This document shows, one piece after another, positions 33,021 to 44,350 of a stretch of 64,000 nucleotides of DNA (the stretch's first letter is position 1; each line of letters begins with the position of its first letter). The stretch spans positions 4,792,501 through 4,856,500 of the forward strand of contig PUFA01000066.1 of assembly GCA_003508835.1 (NCBI GenBank). Direction: 5' to 3'. A program made the position numbers and the translations under genes. The stretch is from Eonycteris spelaea (Eukaryota; Chordata; Mammalia; Chiroptera; Pteropodidae). Below the pieces are notes generated by a model. That model worked only from the letters and a program-made list of their open reading frames with translations, had not been told where the DNA came from and searched no databases.

Positions 33021-33574
33021 AGATTCCTTCTCAAGCTTTCAAAGCATTCCCAGTGTACGCTTTCGTGTGGGTCTGGAGAGTGTATCTGTCAAAGGGGCTG
33101 CAGGCAGGGGGGAGACATCAAGCCAAACGATGAGGCAACATGGGAACAGCCGTAACCACAAGCTCTGGCCTTGAACCCATCCAGGGAACACTGACATGGG
33201 CCAACTGTGCATATCTTCTGATGAATCTTCCCAGGAAAGACTGTTCTGGAACCCTCCACAGCCCCGTGACCTCTGCCACCGACTTCAATCATTGTCTGGA
33301 TTCGCCTGGACTTGGTGGGCAGCAAAAAGACCCCCAGCCCATGCCGAATGTCAGGGCTTTAGTTTTGTTCTGCAAACGGCCTCACCTTTGAACAAGGCAG
33401 TGTGATGACAGAGATATTATCACCCCGAGCTAAAATGTACACCAGTAATGAGACAGTGAAAACAGTTGCTACAAGTTTGTGTGGCGAATGCAGAGGAAGC
33501 AAACTCTTAATTATCCAGGAAATCTTCTTCTTACATTCATTTAGGTTTCTGCAAATGAGCCCACGTTCGAATCA
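33021..33574. other. Unique stretch
   Basis: No recognised repeat or exon. Confidence 0.4.
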
Positions 33575-33745
33575 AAGAACCTGGGAGCTCGCTCAAATAG
33601 AGAAAGGACTGGCGAGGAGTCGAGGCTCCAGAACCAGACAGCTTCCGCCGTGAGCCTTGGCCTTAAGCAAGCTGTGTCGTCTAGAACCGCAGTCCCCTTG
33701 TCCACAAAAAGGGGTGGCGACGCTGACCTCCAAAGGTCTGACACA
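33575..33745 (+). repeat. MIR SINE (weak)
   Basis: 'gaggctccagaaccagacag', 'gtgagccttggccttaagca' and 'gcagtccccttgtccacaaa' resemble the sense MIR core, with CpGs. Confidence 0.5.
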
Positions 33746-34059
33746 GCAGCCTCGCTGCACGTCGATAAGTGGGCAGCTCGGCTGGTGGCTCTCCATAAAT
33801 CATCTTAGCAGAGTGACACCAAGGAGGAGATGCTCTGGAGACGAAGCATGTATGAAGGAAGATGCTGAAGAATAACACACGCCCCAGATAAAGAAGCACG
33901 AGAATCAGTCCCAGTGTTCTGAGAGCTACGCTTCAGGAAGAATTTTAGAAGTCTAGTGTTTTATGTGAAATGTCCTGATTTTTAAATGTTGGCCAGTCTA
34001 CTAAATCAGATGCCTAGTTGTCTCCAGTAAAAATAGAGACCCTCCGACACCTTCTACCC
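33746..34059. other. Unique stretch
   Basis: Nothing recognised. Confidence 0.4.
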
Positions 34060-34470
34060 TCCCAACATAACGGTGACTTTATTAAGGTAGACTTCTGTTT
34101 CCGTCTCATATAAAAATGCAGGTAGGTAGTCGAGAGTTAGCAGGGCGCTCCTTGGTGTCAGGCACCCAGACACCTTCTTCCTTGTTCTTCGGCCACCTGA
34201 ACGTGAGGCTTCCTTCTCGTGGCCCAGCATGGCTGCTCCAGCTCCGGACACCGTGCCCCTATTCCTGCCAGTGGGGAAGGCAGAAGTGGAGCGCATGCCT
34301 TGCTGCTTTGAAAATATAACCTGAAAATTGCACATCTCACTTCCTCTCATGTCCCATTGGCTAGCACATGGTTACACGGCTCCCTCTACCTCACAGGAAG
34401 GCTGGGGAGTGTAGTCTTGTCCTGGATAGCCAAATATTCAACTAAAAATCAGGAGATCTATGACGAAAAG
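34060..34470 (+). mobile_element. Medium-reiterated mammalian repeat, family not named
   Basis: Recognised by 'gcatggctgctccagctcc', 'aaaattgcacatctcacttc', 'catgtcccattggctagcac', 'atggttacacggctccctc' and 'aaggctggggagtgtagtc', then 'caactaaaaatcagga'. This order is familiar from a widespread eutherian repeat whose name I cannot give with certainty. Confidence 0.5.
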
Positions 34471-34649
34471 AAAAAGGAACAAAGCCACATGGAATCTGGA
34501 TCTGTTTTAAACGCTAGAGCAACCAAGCAAAACACATATGGGCCATTTTGGGACACAAAGAGCCATTTCCTATCGAGGACGTGATAGAAAGGTGTCATAA
34601 TCAAACGTTCTTTATATTAAAACGATTCTTGGCATCAACATCAAAACGG
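34471..34649. other. Unique spacer
   Basis: Nothing recognised. Confidence 0.4.
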
Positions 34650-34860
34650 TTCCACGTACGGAGCGCCTGCTCGGGGCTAAATGCAGTGTTAGGTGCCAAG
34701 CACACGTGACTTTTCTGTGACCCTGAAGGCACCTCCGCAAGGTGGATATTGTCTTCACCTTTAGCAGCTGTGGGGACGGAGGGTGAGGATGTGAGCAAGA
34801 GCACGCGGTGTGTGAGCAGCCGACGGGGCTTCGTCTCAGACCCGCCCGACAGCGGTATGC
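34650..34860 (-). repeat. MIR SINE (degraded)
   Basis: 'cggagcgcctgctcggggct', 'gcagtgttaggtgccaagca' and 'ggcacctccgcaaggtggat' fit the antisense MIR 5'-to-core order. Confidence 0.55.
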
Positions 34861-35764
34861 CCCGTCTTGCCCCCTGCAGATCAGCTCATCTTCCTCCCAC
34901 CTTGCAACCCTGCATCGTCCTCTGTCTTGTTCAGAGGAGAAACATTTTCACAGCAGCGTCTCCATCTGGTACCCACGTTAGAGAAGGTCAACGACAGCCC
35001 AGGACCTCCACAGTCTGACTGCTGGCCCTTTCCACTGTTCTTTGATCTTTGTTTTCATAAGTTTCAAATTCCTCCACCTACTTCCATTTTTAAAAAGGAG
35101 GGAGAGAGAGAAAGAGCAGAATAATGACTCTTAGCCGAACTGCTTTTCTTCAAAATCACGAGTAATTGTTTTCACGGTGTGTCTCGGAAGGCATTCTCCT
35201 CTCATCTTCTGCCCGGGACTTGGCAATCTACTTTATATTGCCTCTTGCTTGCCTTTCTTCGGCACACACGTTCCGTGTAATCCATCATCGTAGCCATTAT
35301 CCTGCTTCTGATCAAGGGTGGAATGGAAAAGCTCCCTCTCCCTTCAACAGCGACCACCGGCTCTTTGATTTGCCAGGCGTGGGCAGAGGAAGTTCCGGTG
35401 GATGACCTCAGCCGCTCTCCACGCATGCCCCGTCACCCTCAGGCGGGGCCCAGGGAACCCACGGCGGGCTCTTTGTGAACACTCAGGCTCTTAGTCGCTA
35501 TTTCCTCTCTTGCAGAAAAGCTTTTCTCTCTCCTCCCTTTGTCTGTGCGCGTTGAGTGGGGTTTCCCAGAGCCGCTTGACACACACCTCCACCCACCTGC
35601 TGGGCTCGCAAGTGTCCCGGAAAAGCACAGCCCTGCGCTCTCTCGGCTGCTTAACTAAAGTGAACCCTGCACCTTTTTCCCATCAGATCCAAGGAGGTCA
35701 GAGATCACTCAGCTGGCCAGAGACGAGGGCAGGGTTTTTCTCTCCTCTTCCATATCGCTGTCGT
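34861..35764. other. Unique stretch
   Basis: Purine-rich patch at about 35095-35120. A splice-acceptor-like pyrimidine tract plus 'ttgcag' occurs near 35501-35515 but no coding segment follows. Confidence 0.4.
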
Positions 35765-35943
35765 TCGGGGCGGCGCTCTCTGCCTTGGGGCATCCTGCGC
35801 TCTATGCTGTACGGCGGTGTCCCTGGCTCCCACCCACTAGATGCCAGCAGCGCCTCACTCACCGGTTGTGACCACTGGAAAGGTCTGCAGACATTGTCAC
35901 ATATCTCCTGGGGCACAGAGTCACTCCAGATGGAGAACCACTG
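35765..35943 (-). mobile_element. MER20 hAT transposon
   Basis: Antisense MER20: 'cccactagatgccagcagcg', 'ccggttgtgaccactgg', 'gtctgcagacattgtcacat', 'tctcctggggcacagagtca' and the terminus GGAGAACCACTG at 35932-35943. The other end is eroded. Confidence 0.85.
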
Positions 35944-36109
35944 ACTCAGTGACATTAGCGCAGGATCGTAGGGTGGTTGCTGTGCGACCAGTCTCCAGAA
36001 CTTTCCATCTTGGGACACTAAAACTCTAGACTCACTAAACAACGTCTCCCCTTCTCCCCAACTGCCCAGTCAGCAGCCGCCACTTTACATTCTGCCTCTG
36101 TCAATCAAA
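35944..36109. other. Unique spacer
   Basis: Nothing recognised. Confidence 0.4.
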
Positions 36110-36375
36110 AAGGCAGTGTTTGTCGTTTTCTGGCTGGCTTATTTCACTTAGGATAATGCTCTCAAGGTTCATCCATGCTTTGCATATGTCAGAATTTCCT
36201 TCCTTTTTAAAGCTAAGTAATATTCCACTGCATGCATATACCACTTCTTGTTTATCCATTCACTCATCCGTGGACATTTGGGTTGCTTCCCCTTCTTGGA
36301 TATCATGACTAATTCTGCTGTGAACATGAATATTCCAGTATCAATTCTTTTGGATAAATATCCAGAAGGGGAATT
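36110..36375 (-). repeat. L1 LINE 3' fragment, interrupted
   Basis: Plus strand is the reverse complement of an L1M-type 3' UTR: 'ggcttatttcacttaggata', 'tcaaggttcatccatgcttt', 'gtaatattccactgcatgca', 'gttgcttccccttcttggat' and 'atccagaaggggaattg'. It stops exactly where the T-rich tail of the next L1 begins. Confidence 0.85.
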
Positions 36376-36800
36376 GTTTTTTGTTTTTGTTTTTTTGTTG
36401 TTTTGTTTTTTAAACAGCTCTGTTGAGATGTAATTCACATACCACAAACTTTACTTTTTAAAATATATAAAATTCAATGGATTTTAATATAGTCACAGAT
36501 TTGTGCAATCATCACCCCAAACAAAACCCTTATACCAATTAGCAGTCTGTCCTTTTCCTCCCTCTCCCCAACCCTAGGCAGCCACTAATCTCCTCTCTGT
36601 TTCTATGGATTTGCCTATTTTAGACATTTCACGTAAATGGAACCACACAGTGTGCGGTGTTCTGTGTCTGGCTTCATGCCGTAGCCTGCATCAGTACTTC
36701 CTTTTTATCGCTGAATAGTATTCCACTGTGTGGATGTGCCGCGTTTTGTTTATTCACCTGTCCTTCCATTAGTTAATGGACATTTGAGTTGCATCCATTA
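36376..36800 (-). repeat. L1 LINE 3' end with poly-A tail, inserted in older L1
   Basis: The T-rich segment 36376-36413 is its poly-A tail read backwards. It is followed by 'gttgagatgtaattcacata', 'cagatttgtgcaatcatcac', 'cctaggcagccactaatctc', 'gtttctatggatttgcctat' and 'taatggacatttgagttgc'. This is an L1MA/L1MB-like 3' end. Confidence 0.88.
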
Positions 36801-37424
36801 TTGTTGTTACTTTGTGGTTGTTGGTTGGTTAAGGCTTTTGCCTTGTGACTCTGCAGATCTTTAGCCTTGTGGCATTCAGATTTTCCCTTTTCTCTCCCAG
36901 AAGCAAGCCAGCCTGTCTCTGAAAAGGTGGCTCAGAGAAGCTGTCCAGGTGGTAGGCTACAGACCCCCATCCCAACCTTACTCCCTCCAAATAAAAAAGG
37001 AAGACAAGAAAAATGCCCCCACTCAGCTTAAAAGCAGTACATGTATGTTTTGTTTCTTCTTTATTTCTAATGGAATAGCCTTGTGCTCTTTAGGGAAATC
37101 AATGGGGCGGGGTGCGGAGGGGTAGCAACTGATTATACCATGAGAAAGGAAATTTTAAAAGACTCTTTGGAAATAGCACATGCATAAAACATTTCTGAAC
37201 TATCTGCAAATGCAGGAATTACCCCTCAATGCACGAGATCCGTGCCAAACTAAAAGTCTGCTCAGGCTCGTATGAATCTCTGCGCTCGTGGCAAGGTTCT
37301 TACTCCAGTGTCTGTGAAAGCCCCTGCATTTGTCCTGCGTTGCCCAGCCCAGGACGGAAAAGCCACTTGAGGATGGGGCTACCTACCTGTCCAACGATTC
37401 AGCCCTCGCTGAACTCAGAGGGTT
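36801..37424. other. Unique stretch
   Basis: No recognised repeat or exon. Confidence 0.45.
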
Positions 37425-37982
37425 TTGGGCATCACAGTTCTTGGCCACATGTCCAGCGTTGTTTCGGTTTTATTGAGCGGCAGGTTAAAAGACCCTCAGG
37501 GGTTTGCACAACCTCTCTCCTTGCTCCGGATGCTGAAAAGGGAGCGAAGTCGGATCTGGAGTGAACGGAGAGAAGACCGACCGCGAGGTGGCCCGCCTCT
37601 GTCTGGAAGCCCTGCGGTGGGCGCCGTGATCTCATCATGCGCGCAGCCTCACAAATTCCTATTTCACGACTCTGCAGCCATCCGACCTGGTCTCAAAGAG
37701 AGTAGAGAAACTGGCCACCTGTTTGATCGTCAGCTCGGTATCAGGACGCCCCTGTCCCTCGTCGAGGATAGCAGCCGAACTCTTCAGTTTCGACGGATGC
37801 ATGGCAGTTCGGATGTGTCGGGTTTCTCGCAAACAAAACCGCACATTTCTGTCCTCTCTCCAGCTCATTTAGCAAATTATTCTAAGACTAAAGTCAGGGC
37901 AGAGAGCTCAGGCTATGAGTCCTTTAAGGAAATATTAGAGTGTGAACAAAAGCAAATCCACAAAACTGTGAAGTGTCAGTGA
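37425..37982 (+). other. Long open frame of unknown meaning, probably not a gene
   Basis: A 185-codon ATG-initiated frame in non-repetitive, moderately CpG-containing DNA. I see no recognisable domain, signal peptide or transmembrane segment. There is no promoter, polyadenylation signal or splice arrangement that would support a transcript. The product is mixed and basic. It overlaps a shifted 111-codon frame, which argues for chance openness. Recorded because it is the longest frame lying outside any recognised repeat. Confidence 0.12.
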
Positions 37983-38037
37983 ACTTGGAAATCTTTCAGT
38001 TTGAGGGATTTGAAAACTCATGTGCCCACAGAGTCCA

Positions 38038-38330
38038 GCAGGTGTATATGTATATATGTGTGTGTATGTATATGTACGTATACATACACACATACACCTA
38101 TAATATCCACATAAATGTATTGATACCTATATATTTACCTATAGGTATATATATTTACTATATAGGTAAATATATAGGTATCTATTTATATCTCAATCTA
38201 ATCTATAGATATATATTTAAAGATAGATGTATAGATATATTTAAAGAAAATGTACAGATATATACTATATACAGATACATATGTATATATATGCTCTATA
38301 TATAGATATATAGAGATATAAATCAAAAAA
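38038..38330. repeat. TA/TATG-rich microsatellite tract
   Basis: About 290 bases of TATATG, TATACA and ATAG units. Includes tandem 'tataggtaaatatataggta' units at about 38150-38185. Directly visible; probably length-polymorphic. Confidence 0.9.
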
Positions 38331-38889
38331 AGAAAAATAAAAAACAGCCGAGAGAGGTGGATTGGCCATTTGCAGGAGTTCTGGCCTTTCATCGCTGATG
38401 GTACGTTTTCATGAAATTTGCACAAGATATTTAGCTTTGATTGGTTGATAGGGCTGTAACTTCTCTCTCTGACACCCCCCGCCTCCACTCTTACCCTTAC
38501 GCTGATGTTACGTGTCACCAGGGTCATCTCAGGATGGGCCATGGCCGTTTTTTTTTATTTGTCATTTCTCCTGTAGTATTGGAGATGCTGCCAACATGTT
38601 ATATTCATAATTTTGCATTATTTTCTTAAAGAAGAACCCTTCCCACCTTTGAAAACCTTCAGATGTCACAAGCCCAGCAGGCGAGGTGGGCACTCTGGCA
38701 AAGTGGACAATTCACACCATCCAGAGAGGGAGGTTTTACTGAGCTCCAGACAGCTGCCAGGTGGGAATTCAAGGGCCCGGTGTGGCCAGTTCCTTCAACC
38801 AAAGCCAGATATTCAGGTTTTCATGTCAGATCTTCTTATTTCCAAATCCGGTAACTCACCAAACAAAGTTAATCGGAAGGCCTAATTTG
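38331..38889. other. Unique stretch
   Basis: No recognised repeat or exon. Confidence 0.45.
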
Positions 38890-39180
38890 ATCTGTGGGCT
38901 GTCAGTTTTCAACCCATGCTAGTCCTGATGAGAAAGCTAAGTGAACAGATCTAAAAATATTGCACCATCTCTCCATGGCATTGTCTTCCAAAGCTTTTAC
39001 AATAAAATTATCCACCTAGGGTTGTTTTATTTTTTTAATTAGTATTAAATTTTTCAGCTAATATTCATCAAGTGCTAACTGTGCCTAAGTCTGAATTTCC
39101 CCCAAGTTTGGCTCTTAATTGATCATGTCCACTTAATTAACGTTGCTCACATCCAGGTTTACAGTTAGAAGGTAGGGCCT
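38890..39180. promoter_or_regulatory. Candidate conserved non-coding regulatory block
   Basis: Repeat-free with clustered homeodomain-type sites: 'ttttaattagtattaa', 'gctcttaattgatcatg' and 'cacttaattaacg'. Typical of developmental enhancers but compatible with AT-rich chance; inference only. Confidence 0.3.
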
Positions 39181-39677
39181 GATGTGAAATTACATCTTGC
39201 GTGCTAGGACTCTGAAGAAACGAACAAACTGAAATTTGCGACAACTCAGACAAGGCATTCCAGATCCTTATTAGAAGAAAAGTTTCACAAAATGGTGTGG
39301 AGTTTTATATTTATGGGCGTGTTATTGCAGTCCTGGTGTTGAAGGGTTTTTTGCATGAACTTTGAAGTACGCGGTGGTAGTAAACCTGTCTCTCTCACCT
39401 TGAACGTCCACATACGTTTTCTCCAGCACCTCCAGGCTTTTTCTCTAGATATTGCCATGTCTAGACCCTTCTCATCACTGAGCTCTCGACCCACAGAGTC
39501 AGTTACCTGAAGTCACGACGGGCTGTATAATTTACGGGGCCCCTGTCGGAATTTGAGAAGACAACAGCAGAGCATTGAACCAGCCGTGGGGTGCTTCTGG
39601 GCATGGGGGTCCTTTGGATCGCACACCCACGTCACAACCAGCAGTCCAAAAAACAGGTCCAGTGTCATTCAAAAAGT
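39181..39677. other. Unique stretch
   Basis: Nothing recognised. Confidence 0.4.
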
Positions 39678-39692
39678 AGGGGGGGGGGGGGG
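39678..39692. repeat. Poly-G run
   Basis: About fifteen consecutive G residues, a rare homopolymer in mammalian DNA and prone to length errors in assemblies. Confidence 0.9.
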
Positions 39693-39699
39693 AAGCACC

Positions 39700-39770
39700 A
39701 TCTACCACAGAGCCTAGCACATTGTACATGTTCAACACAGGTCTGTTGAAGAAGGATGAGTTTATTTTCC
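39700..39770 (+). repeat. L2 LINE tail fragment
   Basis: 'agcctagcacattgtacatg' and 'ttcaacacaggtctgttgaa' resemble the L2 'cctggcacatagtaggtgctc..tgttgaatgaat' tail. Confidence 0.55.
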
Positions 39771-40029
39771 TTTTCATGGAAATAGACCTGGCCAGGTAGC
39801 AAACATCTCTAAGCCAGCACTTACTTTGGCGTTGTTCCCTCTTGAAAGTTCTGTGCAGACCCAAAGAGTCACGTCTGGCCTGGGGAAGCGTGACCAGTAT
39901 GACTGCCTTTTGTCTTTGAGATGACTTAGGTATTATTACATTTAACCAGTTGATTTGAAGAAAATACATATATACGACCTTTTGGAAGAGCGTTTTCTCC
40001 ACATCTTATCCTGACAGGAGATGATGATA
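39771..40029. other. Unique spacer
   Basis: Nothing recognised. Confidence 0.4.
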
Positions 40030-40800
40030 AACTGATGCTAAACAAAAGTGATTTTTATGAAGGCTCATCGAGGCATCTTCAGAGGCTGCCACACAGTGAA
40101 ATGTAGACATTTTCCCCCTGTCTATAAATCTGGGTCGTCTTGAATTGCCAAGTCAGGCAAAGTGAGTCCATGGTAGCTCTTAAATGCATTAAACCCCTGG
40201 AACTATCAGATCCTTCTACAGCAGAGGAGGTTCGGTGGTGCAGCTCATTAGCATTTGAACAAATTTGTGAGACTTTAAGGCATGTTGTTGGATTGAGCTA
40301 AGTAGACTAATGCAGTGAATTCCAGACCCTAATGGCTCCATTTTATTCAAAGGGAGGAGATTTTAACATAATGCATAAACCTTTCTCACATGGCCATTTT
40401 ACTATGCATTTAATTCTATTGCAACATGGTGCTTCAGGCAGAGGAAATGAAGAACTTACACAAGGTTAACATTCCGAGAAAAGACTGGGAAAAAATCGAT
40501 ACCTTCCTCCTTCCCCAAATAAAAGATGATTTACAAAAATGCAAATCTATATTGATGACAGGGTCTCACAAATGACAAAATGTACCCATGATGTTTTTTG
40601 ACTGGGACGTGAGCTGTCATTTCCACTGATCTCATGTCCAGTTTCAGGGATAATGTTATAAAGATGTTGTATTGGGATTGATTAAAGGTTATTCATTGGC
40701 CAAAGGCCCTCCTCCTGTAGCTTTGAGATTTATTTCGAGGCCAGTGAAGACGTCTGTAGCTGGTCCTTATCCCTAGTTTCACATTCCTGTTGACTTCAGA
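40030..40800. promoter_or_regulatory. Candidate conserved non-coding regulatory block
   Basis: About 770 bases without a recognised repeat. Motif-like elements include 'cagctcattagcatttgaac', 'actaatgcagtgaattcc', 'gcatttaattctattgc', the octamer-like 'aaaatgcaaatct' and 'gggattgattaaaggttatt'. It is the longest such stretch in the left two-thirds of the window. Developmental-enhancer-like composition; no alignment available. Confidence 0.35.
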
Positions 40801-41234
40801 ATGTTGTCTTTCTTCCTGTTTATGTGTCCTTAAGAAGAAAAGCCGAAGTAACTGTCCTTCCTCCCACTCGGGGAGGCCTGCCAGAGTTTAACATGAAACT
40901 GCATCCCTTTGGAATACTCAGTCGTTCATGATTTTTGTTTTGTCTACTAAAGATTTAGTAATTCTTTAACTTCATGATATCTGCATTCGTACTATGGTGG
41001 TTTTGTCTGTCAGGAAGATGACCCCAGGCTCGTGGCCCACAGTGTTTTGGTCACTTGGTGAGGGAGGGGTCTGCACTGTGTAGGGCGACACCGCGCTGTA
41101 GGGGAATGTCATGTTACTAGCGCGCTGTCCAGAGCTGTGAACTTCCCATTTCTCCACTGAGCTGCATGCTCTCTGCCTGCCAGTGTCATTGTAGAGCAGT
41201 GCTCATGAAACCGGTGACTCTTTATAAATGACTT
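40801..41234. other. Unique stretch
   Basis: No recognised repeat or exon. Confidence 0.4.
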
Positions 41235-41350
41235 CTGGTTCTATATTTATATAGCTCGTAGGAACCTGAAGAAGTCACTTAAATTTCTCAGATATACCCT
41301 GCTGCATTTTATGAGGGAAAATGTATGCTTTGGTGGCTTCATAAATTAAG
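41235..41350 (+). repeat. Possible MIR SINE remnant
   Basis: 'gaagaagtcacttaaatttc' resembles the MIR 'gggcaagttacttaacctc' block; the rest is weak. Confidence 0.35.
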
Positions 41351-42999
41351 GGATTTTTGAAGGCTGCAGTGTATATCTCTTATAAATGTCAAGGGTCTAT
41401 GGTATATAACTTTTATTTTCCAGGAGATGGTATCCTGCTACTTCGATTGGAAACGCTTCGCTACTGACATGTGAAACGGTCCCACAGTTGCTTCTTTGAC
41501 CCAAACTATTGTCCAAAGTTATTCCTTTAAAAAAGTCGCGTCTTCTCGATTTCCTGTTTCCTTCTTGAAAACAGTTTTCTATATGGCGCTTGGCGGACTT
41601 AGGTTTGAGCAGCAAAAGTCATGCTAAGCCAAAGAGCTGAAAGTGACTGAATTTCTGTCACTGAAAATAATGGAAAGTTGGAGTTTAGGCCAAGAGTTTG
41701 GCAATTTGTCTTCCCTTGTTTGGAAAGCTCAAAATTATACTCTACAGAGTAAGAATAGGTTAGCTGAGCAGAAGGGCAAAGGTGCTTAAAGGTGGTGTCT
41801 CATAAAAGGGAATAAGAATATTAAAATACCCTTCATACACACACGCATGTTCTTCATAAGGCATGAAACTCCCACCGAAACCCTAAATGCCTGGAAATCA
41901 ACACACAGGTTTTTCCTCCTTTCCAAGAGGGCTCGGGTTTCGGGGCAGACCTGGCTTCGTCCGAGGCCTTTGCTGGTCCTCCTAGTGGAAGTCACGTGTC
42001 ATTTCACCAACGGCATCCCAAATCCCCATCCCTGGTTGTACGCACACGTTGGTCGCTTGTCGTCTTATCTGGCTCCTCAACTCAGCTGCTCGCACCTTAC
42101 TGCCAGAAACAAGGTCTCCCTTTCTTATGCTAAGCATCCAATTGATACTGTAGCAAATCAGAGAACATTTGTGAATGAATTAATAAATGAATAACTAAAT
42201 GCAAACATGAACCCATTTTTTTTGGAGCGTCAGACCTCTTGGCAAAAAAAAAAAAAAAAAACAGAAATGGAAAAGAAATAGTGATACTGTGGGAGATCTT
42301 AATTCTTTGCTCCTTTTCAAGCACGTGGAAGAAGCCTCCCTCAGCGATGGACAGAGAGGGACCGCACACACACGAAGGAGAGGGGCCCATAATATGGTCC
42401 AGATACAGTCACTGGACGGAACCAGCCTCTATTTGAACTCTCACCTGGTGGCTTTTCTCAGGACACCCTGAATCGCTCTAGCAGAGGAGCCTAAGAGATG
42501 TGAGGGCTGAGACACAGAGCTGTGAACATCTAATCTGGACTTCTGTGATCTTGCAAACGGTGTTTCCCTTTGCAGACTTGTCGAACAGGGTTAGCTTTGC
42601 GGACTATCATGAATATGTCACTGATCTTTCTTATGCTCCTTTTGTGAATTCAATTTTAAACATCATCTTGGAAGGTTCTAGAAAGACTCTAGGTTTCTCA
42701 GTGAGCTATCTTCCGAAATGGCTTGATTCTCTAGATTTGACAATAGAGACTTTTTTTTGCATGAGTTAAGTTCAAATTCTATTTTGAAATCAACAAAAGT
42801 GATTTGTTCATTTACCTCAAATCCCTGAGAGATGGTCCACTTGAAATAAAGGTTAACAGTCGTCAAGTTTAATTCTTAACATTTCCCGAGGTCATTCTCC
42901 TAATTAGAGGTCACGTCTTTTTTAAAAAGCCCTATTTAATTATGTTGTTTGGGGCTGAAATTGAAAACACATAAGCAAAAATTAGGAAAACTTTTTTTT
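41351..42999. other. Mostly unique stretch
   Basis: Possible L2 tail at about 42140-42195 ('gtgaatgaattaataaatga'). An A-run of 18 at 42244-42261. No recognisable coding segment; the 115- and 89-codon frames here have no known domain. Confidence 0.4.
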
Positions 43000-43110
43000 T
43001 TTGTAATTTAACAGTGTCTTCCCCACAGGGCTATTATTAGGATAAAATAAGATCATCTACAGGAAATTGCTCAGCAGATCGTAAAGTGTCATATAAACAT
43101 AGGATATAAT
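43000..43110 (+). repeat. MIR SINE 3' fragment
   Basis: 'cacagggctattattaggat', 'aaaataagatcatctacagg' and 'gatcgtaaagtgtcatataa' follow the sense MIR 3' half. Confidence 0.65.
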
Positions 43111-44279
43111 CACCAAAAATTGTAGCGTATGAGGTTCTAGAGGACGGAACAGTAAGCTAGAGAAAATCCTTGGGTAATACAAATTCAGAAAGGAAATAAT
43201 AAGAAGCGAATAGAAACATTGTAATAATTATTATGTGGTGATACAATTTCAGAATATTGGGAAGTTACAACATATACACATCTAATTTAGCTGTTTACCA
43301 ATATAGGCATTTGGCAAACATTTTAGATGTAAAATACTATAAAACGCTCTAAAATTTTGTTCTGCCTATGTATTATATATGTACATTACTGTAGGTATGA
43401 TACATTTTTAACAAATATTGAACTGGCATATAGACATAAAGCCAACTCTAATGTAATTTATGAACAACTTAAAAGTTTTAAGGGTTAATTTTTAACTACA
43501 AATATACTTTTCAAACTCAAGCGTTGAGGGAGATCGAACTCACGGTGTAGTTCTAATGGCATAAGTAGGGGTGCTGGACACGGTGTGTCATTTCAAGGCA
43601 TATGTTTTATCTTAAATCCATGCCAACAATTACAGGTGAATGGAAACTGCGTGTGCAGTGGGTGGGGGAGGCGTATGTGTGTTTGAGCACATGCACGTGC
43701 GTGTGCAAAAATCAAACCCGATTTCGGCCCAGGAACTCAATTTGAGCACAACATCACAGCCATGAATATGCAAGGGAATTAAATGTGTGTTTGTCAGCAA
43801 CCGAATATTTGGCAAGGGGGAAAATTAAAATAGATTGCACTTAAAGCTAGAGGAAGGATGAATAAACACAAATTTACAGGTGAGTGTTAGCAAACAGCAT
43901 CTATATTGAGCAGTAGTCTGAAGCGACCCATCTGAGCTCGGCAGGAAGTTGACATCCTGTTTGTGCTGCTGTGTGTTAGAACTGGAAGCCTCGAGTTACG
44001 TTTCTCAATAGGGATACAGCAAATTACTATATCTGCATGGCAGGCACTTGGCTCTTAAGAGCTGGCAAGATTGAGGGTTATTCGAGGCATTTAAAATAAA
44101 AATTTCAGATAGGATCAAATCAGTGTTATTTTTGGTCAATCAGCAAGACCGTCAACAGGTGTTTATGACGCAGCCACTATCTCGTTACTTTTTTAACTCC
44201 GTGCTGGAATGGATGAGAGTGGGAACCGCTAAAACATGAGAAGAGGGAACAGGAGACCTCTGGCCTTGGCGTGGGGCGT
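43111..44279. other. Mostly unique stretch
   Basis: TG-containing alternating patch at about 43672-43706. AT-rich at 43260-43510. A weak antisense L2-like segment near 44155-44225. No gene. Confidence 0.4.
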
Positions 44280-44350
44280 CCGATGGTAATAAACAGGGCC
44301 TTGGAGTTAGACGCACGTGGCCCTGAGCCATACCACCTCTCTAAAGTAGC
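44280..44350 (+). repeat. MIR SINE 5' fragment (weak)
   Basis: 'gggccttggagttagacgca' and 'cctgagccataccacctct' resemble the MIR 5' part. Confidence 0.4.

Noticed and set aside
35490..35530. Pyrimidine tract plus 'ttgcag' resembling a splice acceptor
   Set aside because: No downstream coding segment with a donor and no homologous exon recognised; such acceptors are frequent by chance.
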